Below, one piece after another: positions 52,464-61,700 of a stretch of 64,000 nucleotides of DNA; the stretch's first letter is position 1, and each line of letters starts with the position of its first letter. The position numbers and the translations under genes are program-made. A model generated the notes under the pieces. It was not told the DNA's origin. It worked only from the letters and a program-made list of their open reading frames with translations, and searched no databases. Source of the stretch: DATATB01 sp036268995 (GTDB taxonomy: Bacteria > Planctomycetota > Planctomycetia > Pirellulales > PNKZ01); NCBI GenBank assembly GCA_036268995.1, contig DATATB010000143.1, positions 39,604 to 103,603 on the forward strand, given 5' to 3'.

Positions 52464-53372
52464 TCAGCTCTTCTCGGATTGGCTGGGGCGCCCGGCAATC
52501 CCGGCGCGGATGATCCGCAGGACCTGCTCGCGCTCTTCGCCTGCCAGCGGCATTCGGGGCGCCCGCACCCACTCGGCGCCGAGGCCGGTCTCTTGCAGGC
52601 AGAGCTTAATGTACTGCACAAACTTGGGGTGAACGTCAAGCTTCAGCAGCGGCGAGAACCAGCGGTACATGGCCCGGGCCTCGTCCCAGCGGCCAGCCCG
52701 CGTCAGCTCCCAAAAGTGCTGATTCTCGTGCGGAAAAGCAATGCCGGCGCCCGCTACCCAGCCGTCGATGCCCAGGATCGACGTTTCCAGGATCAGGTCG
52801 TCGACGCCCGTGAACAGGGCGAAGCGGTCTCCGACGGCCAGCCGCAATTCGGTGATCCGCCGCGGATTGCCTGAGCTCTCTTTGATCGCCACCAGGTTCT
52901 GGACGTCGACCAGTTCACAGAACTGTGCGGGAGTGATGTCGACGGCATAGGACACGGGATTGTTGTAAAGCATCCACGGCAGGGTCGTGGCGGCCGCAAT
53001 CGTGCGGAAATAACCGCACGCTTCGCGTGGATCGGCCGGATACGTCATGGCCGGCATGACCATGAATCCGGCGACGCCAAGTTGTCCGCAATCGGCGACG
53101 TATCGACAGGCCGCTGCCGTACTGCTTTCGGCCACGCCACTGAGTACCGGCACGCGCCCACGAGCCGTACGCACGGCCAGCTCGACGACGCGGCGTTTTT
53201 CCGCCGGGTCCAGCGCCTGGTTCTCACCGAGCGAGCCGCACATGATCAGGCCGCTGACGCCGGAAGCGACGAGCGTCTCGATGTGCCGAGCCGTCGCTTC
53301 CAAGTCAAGCGATTGATCGGGCCGGAGTTGCGTGGTGACCGCCGGAAAGACGCCTTGCCAATGAGGATGCAT
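52464..53372 (-). CDS. DapA-family aldolase/deaminase (pyrroline-4-hydroxy-2-carboxylate deaminase-like)
   Basis: A 302-residue member of the dihydrodipicolinate synthase / N-acetylneuraminate lyase family. The Schiff-base lysine is K164 (VAIKESSG), the catalytic tyrosine is Y136 (LYNNPVSY), and the CGSLGEN loop is at residues 45-51. Given its place at the head of a hydroxyproline-type operon, the likely reaction is deamination and dehydration of delta-1-pyrroline-4-hydroxy-2-carboxylate to alpha-ketoglutarate semialdehyde (HypD/LhpC). The final semialdehyde dehydrogenase of the pathway is not in the window. It is the first gene after the divergent regulator. Confidence 0.92.
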   Translation of the reverse strand: MHPHWQGVFPAVTTQLRPDQSLDLEATARHIETLVASGVSGLIMCGSLGENQALDPAEKRRVVELAVRTARGRVPVLSGVAESSTAAACRYVADCGQLGVAGFMVMPAMTYPADPREACGYFRTIAAATTLPWMLYNNPVSYAVDITPAQFCELVDVQNLVAIKESSGNPRRITELRLAVGDRFALFTGVDDLILETSILGIDGWVAGAGIAFPHENQHFWELTRAGRWDEARAMYRWFSPLLKLDVHPKFVQYIKLCLQETGLGAEWVRAPRMPLAGEEREQVLRIIRAGIAGRPSQSEKS

Positions 53373-53689
53373 CAGATGGGTTCCCTGTGTGCGTCGCGGA
53401 TGATCGCACGAAGAGGTACGCTGGTTATTGCGACGCCGTGTTGTGCTGCCGAACTGGTTCCTTGTTTTTTGCGCACACTGGCCATTCGGCTGTGCCGATC
53501 GCGCCTCGGAAATCGCTGCAAATCACGCAGCACCGTAGTGCGTGAAGCATTAAATGCGGCGTGATTCCAGGCTCCGGAATGGGGACGGCCGTATTTCGAT
53601 CGGGCGGAAAGGCGGTATTCTATCTGTCTGAGTGGCCCGGAGCCTTAGCCGGGCCATGAGCGGGGACTTCGATTTGCGCATAGTGGCCC
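53373..53689. promoter_or_regulatory. Divergent promoter region of the hydroxyproline-type operon
   Basis: A 317-base non-coding interval between the divergent deaminase and PAS-AraC genes. It should hold both promoters and the regulator binding sites. No clear palindrome was picked out; AraC-type sites are usually direct repeats. Confidence 0.5.
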
Positions 53690-54451
53690 ATGCAAACCGC
53701 CAAATTCCAACGATCGTTCTTGGATCAACTGTCTGTCCCGTTCACGGGCGAAGCCTTGTTTGATTGCCTGAGCGACGTGGTCTTTTTCATCAAGGACCGG
53801 CAGGCGCGCTACGTCGTTGTCAATCAGACGCTGGCCGAGCGCTGTGGGCTACTGGACAAATCGTCGCTGATCGGTCGCACGACTCGTGAGCTTTTCCCCG
53901 CGGCATTGAGCCGGCACTATCAGGCCCAGGACGAGAAGGTGATCGCCGCTGGCACACCGATTTTCAACCAACTCGAACTCCATCTTTATCCAGGTGGAGG
54001 AACGGGCTGGTGCCTGACGCAGAAGTTGCCGCTTGTCGGCAAACAGGGCGAAGTGGTTGGCTTGGTCGGTATCTCGCGAGATTTGCTGGCCGCACGAATG
54101 CAGTCGCCCGACTATTCGCTCGTCGCCCGAGTTGTGAAGTACGTGCAATTGCACCTAGCCGACCCACTGCACGTCCGTGAGTTGGCGGCCACGGTCCGGC
54201 TGTCGCCTTACCAGCTCGATCAGCGGATGCGTCAGATCTTTCAGCTCTCGACGGCACAGTTCATTCAGAAGTCGCGGCTTGAAGAAGCCATGCGGCGGCT
54301 GCTGGCAACGGACGAGGCCATTGCCGAAATCGCCTTCGACTGTGGCTATGCGGATCACAGTGCCTTCACCAGGCATTTCAGGCGGACGGTCGGTATTTCG
54401 CCTGCCGTGTTTCGCCAGTCGAAGCGGACCGTGGCCGATCTGCGCGTGTGA
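53690..54451 (+). CDS. PAS-domain AraC-family transcriptional regulator
   Basis: A 253-residue regulator. The N-terminal PAS domain (about 20-140) has LFDCLSDVVFFIKDRQARYV, NQTLAERCGL and GEVVGLVGISRDL. The C-terminal AraC domain (about 150-253) carries two helix-turn-helix units: DPLHVRELAATVRLSPYQLD and DEAIAEIAFDCGYADHSAFT, ending RRTVGISPAVFR. Divergent placement next to the catabolic genes suggests it activates them on sensing the substrate or a metabolite through the PAS fold. This is typical for AraC activators of amino-acid catabolism; the ligand is inferred. The ATG at 53690 is followed by a family-consistent N-terminus. Confidence 0.94.
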   Translation: MQTAKFQRSFLDQLSVPFTGEALFDCLSDVVFFIKDRQARYVVVNQTLAERCGLLDKSSLIGRTTRELFPAALSRHYQAQDEKVIAAGTPIFNQLELHLYPGGGTGWCLTQKLPLVGKQGEVVGLVGISRDLLAARMQSPDYSLVARVVKYVQLHLADPLHVRELAATVRLSPYQLDQRMRQIFQLSTAQFIQKSRLEEAMRRLLATDEAIAEIAFDCGYADHSAFTRHFRRTVGISPAVFRQSKRTVADLRV

Positions 54452-54827
54452 TAGCATCCGCTCCCTGGCTCGCCCCGGTGCGACACCCCGGGTAACCGTT
54501 GTGGATGTGACCGTCCGCTTTTAGGACTGCCTGCGGAGCACATAGCGCCGATGGCCAAGTCGGGAAGGACGCCGTAGTCGTACACCATTCCCGCCGCGTT
54601 GTTGGCCAGGGCTCGATGGTTATTGGGTTTTGCCTCGCGCCATTTCCGTGGCTTTGCTCGAGACGCGCCAATAAAGGGCATCTCTGCCTGTCACGTTCAC
54701 CGCACGGAAGAAGCCCTGGACAAACTGATCGAAGACTTCGCCTCGGAATACCGCATGACGTTGGCCACGGCCGAGTGCTGCAAATCAAGGTTCATCAGCT
54801 TTGCGCCGACGCTTGCCGAGAGGACGA
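54452..54827. other. Non-coding or decayed segment
   Basis: About 375 bases with only broken open frames on either strand (for example a minus-strand stretch with ANNAAGMVYDYGVLPDLA near 54.6 kb). It may hold remnants of a mobile gene. No intact feature was recognised. Confidence 0.45.
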
Positions 54828-54956
54828 TTAACGCTTCCCCTTCCGGTGCTTGGCCTGTGACAAGTCGCTGGCTGCCACGGTTTTTTCAGATTTTGAGGAC
54901 GACTTGCTGCGAAGTTCTTTGGACGCCTTGGACGCTGGTTTCTTTCCGGTTGTCAT
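54828..54956 (-). CDS. Small Lys/Ser-rich protein
   Basis: A 42-residue protein, MTTGKKPASKASKELRSKSS onward, ending QAKHRKGKR. GGGAGG stands nine bases before the ATG. It is highly basic and serine-rich, and is probably disordered or nucleic-acid binding. It lies directly downstream, on the same strand, of the tRNA 3'-end-like fragment at 55025. Its Lys-rich start recalls the gene at 43168. Confidence 0.65.
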   Translation of the reverse strand: MTTGKKPASKASKELRSKSSSKSEKTVAASDLSQAKHRKGKR

Positions 54957-55023
54957 TTGCGTGCCTCCCGGATTGCAGTGCTTTTCCGGCGCATTCGGTG
55001 CGACCGGCTGTTTCTGCGAAAAA

Positions 55024-55284
55024 ATGGGCGATACAAGACTCGAACTACCCCAGGAATCGTCGGGAAAAACGGGCGAAGGGTCAAGAGGCGCTGCGAAATC
55101 CGGTGCAGTTTCGGCCAGTTTTGCCGCTGAGCAATGGGCGGGCCAGTCCGTCGACCCGGACTTGGCCGCCATCGTTGAAGCATGGCAGACACTCAGACCC
55201 GCCCAGCGAGCCGCACTGCACCCAGCATTGCGACCCGAGATCGCGAAGCTGGTCGCGGCGGCCCAGCAACCGACGCCGAAGTGA
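55024..55284 (+). CDS. Uncertain ORF over a tRNA-end fragment, phage-region tail domain
   Basis: An 86-residue frame beginning MGDTRLELPQ at 55024; the frame is open further upstream to at least 54850. The first residues are read from the complement of a tRNA T-arm-like sequence, so the N-terminus may not be meaningful. The C-terminal part, SVDPDLAAIVEAWQTLRPAQ and on to RPEIAKLVAAA, is helical, with a coding-like base pattern. It may be the tail of a decayed integrase or another element gene. The real start and function are unknown. Confidence 0.4.
   Translation: MGDTRLELPQESSGKTGEGSRGAAKSGAVSASFAAEQWAGQSVDPDLAAIVEAWQTLRPAQRAALHPALRPEIAKLVAAAQQPTPK
55025..55046 (-). other. tRNA 3'-end-like fragment, possible attachment site
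   Basis: On the minus strand this reads as a T-loop (TTCGAGT), a 3' T-stem (CTTGT) and an acceptor-like end (ATCGCCCA). The expected 5' T-stem (ACAAG) and the rest of the tRNA are absent; the upstream bases do not pair. It therefore looks like the 22-base 3' end of a tRNA left at an integration junction. Confidence 0.55.
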
Positions 55285-55291
55285 GCGACCA

Positions 55292-55507
55292 ATGCAGCTC
55301 AAACTCCGACAGGAGGCTTGCGGCCCGCGGCACTACCTCGCCGGCAAGCCGGTCCACTGCGGCGACATCATCGCGACAAACATTAAGGGCATCCGCCGCC
55401 AGGGCTAGTACGAAGCGGAATTCCACGCCCAGATGATTACGGCCTGGATCATCGTATTCGGCGAGGCGTACGAACTCGGCGACCGCGACTGCTACTGGGT
55501 CGACTGA
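55292..55507 (+). pseudogene. Small gene interrupted by an in-frame amber codon
   Basis: A 72-codon frame starts at ATG 55292 (MQLKLRQEACGPRHYLAGKP) and ends at TGA 55505. It is broken by one TAG at 55406 after IKGIRRQG. Beyond it the frame continues smoothly as YEAEFHAQMITAWIIVFGEA and on to LGDRDCYWVD. Third-base bias is similar on both sides of the stop, so a single recent nonsense change is likely. Family not recognised; small proteins like this occur in integrative elements. Confidence 0.55.
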
Positions 55508-56457
55508 ACAACGCCCGGGCCGGCGGGCCGGCCGACAGCAGCCGGCTCATTCTGGCGTCGGTCTCCATTGGTCGCCACGGTCCGCAGCTCGAGTAGTCTA
55601 ACGGCCGCGGTTTCACTGACACGCCGGCATGCCAGTGCTACGGATCGCCAATTTCGACGCTTCACCTCTCATTCGTGGGCGGCCACGTCCCCTGGTCCAG
55701 GTGTCGTTCACTCGCCCTAATTCTGTACGTCAACGGCGTGCGATCGCTGTTGCCTGACAATCACGCTGGTCCAATAGACGAGCGCGCGGCCGGTAGGTAT
55801 CAAAGGTCAAGGCAGCCCATCGGAACGCGGCAGGCGCAATCCTGTGCGGTCGATTTCGGCAAAACGGACCGCCTACGGCTGATAACTGGCCCGCGAGCGT
55901 CAATCTTGCCATTTGCCGGCCTGACCGATCGAGCCGCACTCCGCGACACTGTCACAGCGTCAGCCGCCTCGATTCACTTGCCGACCGCGGGCCGTGCCAG
56001 GTGCCCGGGATGATCCATGCCGGGCCGGCCACGTCGATCGGCAGCAGCCGGTGGCGTGCGGACCATGCACGCGTCCACCTCGAGCGCGGGCAGTCGAGAC
56101 GCACCACGCGTCAGCAGCTTGACGCCTGGCGTGGATCGCCCAGCCGGCCGGCCGTGGCCATCGAGCTGGGCATAGCGAGCTGTGCATCGCGCATGCTGCC
56201 GCCCAGCGTGATGATGTTGAGCCGCGGTGCTGCGTGGCGTGGGGCTCGACGAGGCCTACCTTTTAGAATCGCGCCGTCCCGGCATAAAACCGGGGGACCC
56301 AAATCGGCTGAAATTTGAACCAAGCTCCGGCGGCCTCCCACGGCGGGAGGGGTACCTAGCCTCTCTCTTATCGCCGAGCAAAATTCGGCTGTTAAGATAG
56401 GGGGAAGCAGCCGGCCATTAAACCGCGTGTGGTTCCAATTGCTGAAAGGTCATTGCC
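55508..56457. other. Long gene-free stretch at the left part of the phage-like element
   Basis: About 950 bases without a gene that can be supported. Only short overlapping frames of poor quality exist. A GGGAGG/CCTCCC hairpin lies near 56333-56349, and the last 100 bases before 56458 should carry the promoter of the HTH gene. The stretch may be decayed element DNA. Confidence 0.5.
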
Positions 56458-56694
56458 ATGTTCCGCGTCGAAGAAGTGGCCAAGTATTTCCGTGTGACTC
56501 GCAAAACGGTCCTGTCCTGGATCGAGAGCGGTCGTATGACGGCGGTCGACGTAGCGCCGGTTGGCTCGCGCCGGCGACACTTCCGGATCATGCCGGAGAC
56601 AATTGTGGCGTTCGAGTCGGGGCCGGCTAAAGAGCCGGAGGCCACGCCGGCCACGGTTGCGGCCCGGCTCAAAGGCATCAAGGAATACGTCTGA
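56458..56694 (+). CDS. Excisionase/MerR-type helix-turn-helix protein
   Basis: A 78-residue DNA-binding protein: MFRVEEVAKYFRVTRKTVLS is the HTH of the excisionase (helix_turn_helix_17) family, followed by WIESGRMTAVDVAPVGSRRR with the wing, then a linker and RLKGIKEYV. AAAGG precedes the ATG. Such proteins are recombination directionality factors or small regulators of integrated elements. It is the only plus-strand intact gene in the element and faces the convergent structural genes. Confidence 0.85.
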   Translation: MFRVEEVAKYFRVTRKTVLSWIESGRMTAVDVAPVGSRRRHFRIMPETIVAFESGPAKEPEATPATVAARLKGIKEYV

Positions 56695-56702
56695 TGGGCA
56701 GC

Positions 56703-56768
56703 GGAGCGTTTTCGCTCCCTCGGTCACTGCGAAGAGCAGTCTCTATAGTCGCCGACAAATTGTCGGCG
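56703..56768. terminator. Two hairpins between convergent genes
   Basis: GGAGCG-TTTT-CGCTCC at 56703-56718 and the palindrome CGCCGACAAATTGTCGGCG at 56750-56768 follow the HTH gene and face the end of the minus-strand gene at 56850. Neither has a long T-run, so termination is only likely, and the second could be an operator. Confidence 0.5.
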
Positions 56769-56849
56769 ATGATCGGCCGGCAGGGTTCTCAGGTCATCAC
56801 TTCAAGCGTTGCAGCTCGAGGTGTGTGCGGTTGATGATCGCTAGAGGCA

Positions 56850-57533
56850 TTATCCGCCTTTCAAGCCAGATGCATCACAGGTCAGCAGCGTGCGCGGACC
56901 AGCAATATTCCACGTCACCACCCACGGTCCGCCATCGCTGCCGCTGACGCTGACACCGCCTGCCGCCGAGATATCCGAGAGAGCATTGAGCGCGGTGGCC
57001 ATGGCAGCCTGCGTGATGTTCCAAGCCAGTGGGCCGGTGGCTGCGGCCGTCCAAGCGATTTTGAACGTGCCAGTGCCGGTCGGTACTGGGATTGTCTGGA
57101 CTTCGGCGATGCCGGCACCCGCAGCACCCGACAGCGGTTGGTCGCCGTTATTGGCGTCTGAAATAACTGCCGAAAAAGCGGAGGACGTAATGGCGCCTGG
57201 TGTCTTAAACAGGACGGTGAACGACCCGGAAAATTCCTCGCTGCCCCACGAGTCGTTGATACCGAGGTCTACGCAGCCGCCAGTGACCTGCACGGACCCG
57301 TCCAGGGCGGAGAGGTAGGACTGAACTACTGACGCATCGAAGCCGCCCACAGAGAGAGTAAAACCGTTCACGGTCAGACTGCCGCTGGTCGACGCGTTAG
57401 CCCACCCGAAGTCATATTCGAAGTATCCCGCCGCCGTCTCCACCACCTGGCCAATTGAGCCGGGAGTCCCGCTGCTCGAGGCTCCCAAGAGCGCAGACAT
57501 GCCGGATAGACCTGAAAGCCCGGAGAGTCCCAT
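56850..57533 (-). CDS. Phage-region surface protein with Gly-Leu-Ser-Gly N-terminus
   Basis: A 227-residue protein starting MGLSGLSGLSGMSALLG, then a beta-rich body (AGYFEYDFGWANASTSGSLT, GFTLSVGGFDASVVQSYLSA) and a second half with TIPVPTGTGTFKIAWTAAAT. The N-terminal 12 residues are nearly the same as in the next upstream gene and recall the GxSG repeats of phage tail fibres and collagen-like tips. No enzymatic motif was seen. It is likely a structural or adhesive component of the element, placed last in the minus-strand set, with 45 bases to the preceding gene. Confidence 0.7.
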   Translation of the reverse strand: MGLSGLSGLSGMSALLGASSSGTPGSIGQVVETAAGYFEYDFGWANASTSGSLTVNGFTLSVGGFDASVVQSYLSALDGSVQVTGGCVDLGINDSWGSEEFSGSFTVLFKTPGAITSSAFSAVISDANNGDQPLSGAAGAGIAEVQTIPVPTGTGTFKIAWTAAATGPLAWNITQAAMATALNALSDISAAGGVSVSGSDGGPWVVTWNIAGPRTLLTCDASGLKGG

Positions 57534-57578
57534 AGTTACAACCAGTTAAGTGTTATCTGCCTGGTAACGGCCAGCAGG

Positions 57579-58625
57579 TTACCACGTTGCCCACTTGCTG
57601 CGGAGGTAACTCCAAATCGCCGATACGTCCGAGACCATTGGCGTGTAGATCAGCAGTTCACAAATCACGCCGGTTACGAAAATGGAGTCCTGGTTGCGGC
57701 TGCAAAGATTGAATGCGTCCGTGACGCTCGGACAGGACGTTAGCGTGGCGCCTGCTGCTGTTAAGACGAGCGAGTTGTTTACGTACAGCAGATTTGTCGC
57801 AGCAGTCCCGCCGTTCATCCAGCCGGCGGTTATTGCAGAGCCGGTGATGCCCCAATTGGCAACATAGTCGGTGCCAAATTGCCCATCAGAAAGCGGCGAG
57901 GCGTCGCGCTGTAATTTGAACGTCGAACCTACCGTCGTGGCAAGGAAAAGACCGTTGTAGCTGTTCGTGTTCGGCGAATGCTCGAACAGAAGGCCGTTGG
58001 CGGTCGCCTTGAACACGATGAAGATGCTATGCGTGCCCAGTGTGAGCGATGCGAGTTGCATCGCCTGCGAGCCATTGAAGTTCACGCCCGAGAGGCCGTT
58101 TTGGGCGCCCGTCACATAGGTCGGGCGTGTGCCGCTGGTGGCCTGCACAAAGTCATTGCCGTTGCCGCTCTTGTCGGCGAAGGTCTGGATGCTGTCGCCG
58201 TTGGCGGATACCGGGCTGCTATGGCCGCTGCCGGTATAGAGCGACGTAGCGTCCGAGCCGTCCCACCAGCCGACCATTCCATAGACGATCGAATCGACGG
58301 CCGAGTTGGTGACGACGTAGCTTGACGCGCCGGCGGCGTCCGTGGCAGCCACGCGAAACAGATACCCGGTCCCAGGATTACTAGAAAAGGAATAGCTGTT
58401 CGCGTTACCCGCCAGCGAACTACTGATGTTCGTCCAGGTACTTCCGCCATCGGTCGAGTAGTCCAGCGTCTGGGCGGTCGAATCTGCACTGCCGGCGGTC
58501 CAGGTCAATGCAATCGAAGTGATTCCGGTGGGAGTCGCCACCAGGCTCGTCGGAGGAGATGGCTTCTCTGGGAAGCCCAAGATTCCCGACAAACCAGACA
58601 GCCCAGACATTCCAGACAGACCCAT
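57579..58625 (-). CDS. FN3 plus LamG-like phage-region adhesin
   Basis: A 348-residue protein from the ATG at 58625, starting MGLSGMSGLSGLSGILG. Residues 20-110 form a fibronectin type III domain (PPTSLVATPTGITSIALTWT, DYSTDGGSTWTNISSSL, YLFRVAATDAAG). From about residue 125 a LamG/concanavalin-like domain follows: VGWWDGSDATSLYTGSG, SGNGNDFVQA, GVNFNGSQAMQLASL and the final ICELLIYTPMVSDVSAIWSYL. FN3-LamG combinations with a GxSG-type N-terminus are common in tail-tip or adhesion proteins of phages, where they bind surface glycans. It shares the N-terminal tag with the gene at 56850, suggesting both attach to the same partner. Confidence 0.85.
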   Translation of the reverse strand: MGLSGMSGLSGLSGILGFPEKPSPPTSLVATPTGITSIALTWTAGSADSTAQTLDYSTDGGSTWTNISSSLAGNANSYSFSSNPGTGYLFRVAATDAAGASSYVVTNSAVDSIVYGMVGWWDGSDATSLYTGSGHSSPVSANGDSIQTFADKSGNGNDFVQATSGTRPTYVTGAQNGLSGVNFNGSQAMQLASLTLGTHSIFIVFKATANGLLFEHSPNTNSYNGLFLATTVGSTFKLQRDASPLSDGQFGTDYVANWGITGSAITAGWMNGGTAATNLLYVNNSLVLTAAGATLTSCPSVTDAFNLCSRNQDSIFVTGVICELLIYTPMVSDVSAIWSYLRSKWATW

Positions 58626-58777
58626 CACAACACCTCGCCACAAACGACGTTTAACGAACCCTGACAGACACTTTGCCGGAAGCAATCAACGCCATTCACA
58701 GCCGCCTGATCCGACACGCCGGCAACTTACAGTTAGAACTCCGGAGGTCAAGCAAACGAGACAATCCCCCTCTGAAA

Positions 58778-61700
58778 TCATGGGCGGGCCGCCCCCCGAG
58801 AATCAATCTGCGCACCCAGCCGGCGAAGCCTGGCCGTGAAGGCGTCGGAGGTCGTCTGGTCCCCTCGTTTCCTGGCGGCCCCCCGCAACGCTGAGACCAT
58901 TGCGCGGCGATCCATCGTCAACAGCCCAAGTGATTGCTTCGCCTCCTTAACGTCCTGGACGTGCTTCGCTAACCGATCATGGTAGCGAGCGAGATTTTCC
59001 CCCAGTCTCCGCTTGAGCGGCGGACCCGTGAGCTTGTAGAGTATCTGCCCTGCAAACTCTGCCGCCGCGTCCCGCAGCTCCTTGGCCTGCTCGTGGCCGC
59101 CGGCCGGAGGTGCCCCGAGTTCTTTAACCATTGCCTTCTTCTCAGCCAGGGAGTGGCTTTCGTTATTGGCGATCTTTGCCTGTACCATCCAGTACAGCTT
59201 GCGGCGCTCGGCTTCGTCAGCCAGTCGGTAGACCTTCATTGCTTCGTCAGCCGGCAGATGCTTCACGCTAGCCTCCAGCGACGACATGTCTGCCCGCGTG
59301 CGAAGTTCCTTCACGTCCTGTGGCTTGATGGTTCCAGCCTCGATTGCCGCTTCGATGTCGTCTTCCGCGGCCGGCCCCTCGGTCCGAATCTTCTTCACTA
59401 GGTCGCGTTTACCCATCGAACGCTCGGCTTGTTCCTTGGTCCGCGTCACCTTCGGCATATGCTCGGCCGCTAGCGATTGGGCGAGCTGCTCGGCCTGGCT
59501 CTTGATGATCGAGGACGGGGCGGGCGTGACGCCCACAAACGGCAAGAATTTCTTGTGTAGTGGTGCCCCTTCGTCCGAGAGCTTCATTGCCCCACGGACA
59601 CCGAACGGCACGAAAGATTCGCCAATGTGCTTGGCCACGTCTAAAGCCTGCTGCACCCAGGAATCATCTTCGTTGCGAATTGCCGTGCCGTAAAAATCCT
59701 CGTTCGAGAGCATTTCGGCCAGCGTTCCCAGCAGTGGATGCAGCTTGTTCTCGACGGTTTGTCCAGGAGCATGGGCGTAGGCGTACAAGTCCTTGATGTA
59801 CGTCGGCAGGCTTACCCGCTCGTCGCGCCCCTCGGCGTCTTTCTCGCCCGTGCGTGGGAAGAACAGGTCCTTTAAACTGTCCGGCGGCAGTCCGGTGAAT
59901 AGGTACTGGGTAATCGCTCCCAGCATGCCGGCCATGATCGGCAGCGCGACCACGTACGCCATTCGATGCGTCAGTTCGACGTCCTGTGCGATGACCAGGT
60001 TTTTGCCTTGTGCGGCGAAATCCACAGCACCGCCGCCCAGTTCGCGGACCGTGCCCAGGTTCCAGCCGACAGACCGCGTGCTGGCCATCGCTAGGTCTTT
60101 GGTCACCTTGTGCCAGAACAGGTTATCATAAACGAGCTGGCCCATCCGGTTGTCGGTGCTATCCCAGGCTTTGGCGGCAGCGTCCCGTAACTCGTCGTGA
60201 GTCATGTTTGGCCGGCGCCGCATCTCGGCCCGCATCATGTCGGCAAATACGCCGAGCTTCTGTCGTGGCACGATGTACTCCATGATCGGCTTGGCCGCGA
60301 GTTCAGTGGCCGCGAACGGAGCTTGTAGCACACCGCCCAGGTAATTTTTCCAGCCGCCCTCGCGGAACATCCTGGCTACGTTTTTGGCAATGTCCGTGGC
60401 GTAAAAGCGGTCCATGTGTGCCCGGCCGCCCCCCGCCACCAGCGCCTCGACGATTGCGGCAATCTCTCCGCCCTGACTGCCCGGCTTTGAATATTCCTCC
60501 AAAACCTTGCTGCCCAATATGGCGTTAGTGACCGGTGCCAGCGGCACTTGGCCGAGGTGCTTGACCGCGTGCGACAACTCTCCGTGGGCCGTATTCTCGA
60601 TCGCCAGCGACAGTTTCGAAGTTGCCGCGTCGACGGACGTGAATCCCAAGTGAAAGGCACTCCAGCCGAGCTGGCACTGATTCAGCACGTTCGCGGCGCC
60701 GAGGTATCCGCGGAACAAGCCAGAGGTCTCACGCAGGCCTGGGGATAGATAGTTATTGAGCACCTTTACTGCTTCGGCCGGCCCGTAGAACGAGCCCATA
60801 ATCAGCATGCCGCCGTGAGCTTTTTCGAACTCGATCCTCTTAAGCGCCAGCGATGTCTTGATATCCCGCATCGGCCGCAGTTCGTCGTGGCTGTCCAGGA
60901 ACGCGTCAAACTTTTTGTAGACGCGTGGGGCCACCTCACGCATCCTCTCAGGGGCGTGAACGTAGGCCTCCACCACCTGGGCCATCTTTTCGGCTGCCTT
61001 CCGCGTGTAGGCCCGGGCGTTAGCTGTCACCTCGCTTGGGTCTTTGCCGTCGAAACGCAGGTCGGCGATGTTGCGTAACTCTTCCGCGAGTTCACCGCCG
61101 CGGCCCTTGCCCTCCAGACCGAAGACCTTTTGCATCCCAAACAGGTGGTCAATCTGGTGCCCGATTTCATGGGCCAGCACTGAAAGCGGAGCCGCGTTCT
61201 GTGTGACGACGCGGTTACCTCCTTGTACGGAGAAGCCCAACGCCCGTCGGCCGGCGCTTGGCAGTCGTTCATGTTTGACGGCCAGTTCTTTTGCCACGGC
61301 TTCAAGGCCGTTTAGTACGTTCTCGTCGACATGCTCGGCTATAGTGACAGTGGGGGGACCATAGACCGTGAACATCCGATCATTGTATTTGGCGAAACCC
61401 TCCGGAGGCTGCTCGTGTGCCTTGACGTACACCGCCAGCCCCTTGAGCTTGAGGTCTTCGTTCAACAGCCTTTGGGCCATGATGTAGCGGTCGAGTTCCC
61501 GCAGTTTGAGCATCGTGAGATCGACGGGATTGAACGACACCGGCTCAAGCCCGGCCTCGATACCAGCCTTCGTCGTGGGGAGCGTGCGATTCTTCAGAAA
61601 TCCCTTACTTCCCTCTAATGGTCGCTTGCCGGCGATCGCCCGCATCACGCTCCCGGCCTTTTTAGGATCGGTCCAGATGTGCGGGAAGTAGTCCTGGATG

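Noticed and set aside
54850..55023. Upstream coding extension of the 55024 frame
   Set aside because: It overlaps the well-supported minus-strand 42-residue gene and its ribosome site, and the translation lacks domain features.
55025..55046. Complete tRNA gene
   Set aside because: Only the T-loop, 3' T-stem and acceptor end are present; the 5' T-stem, anticodon and D arms are missing, so it is a fragment.
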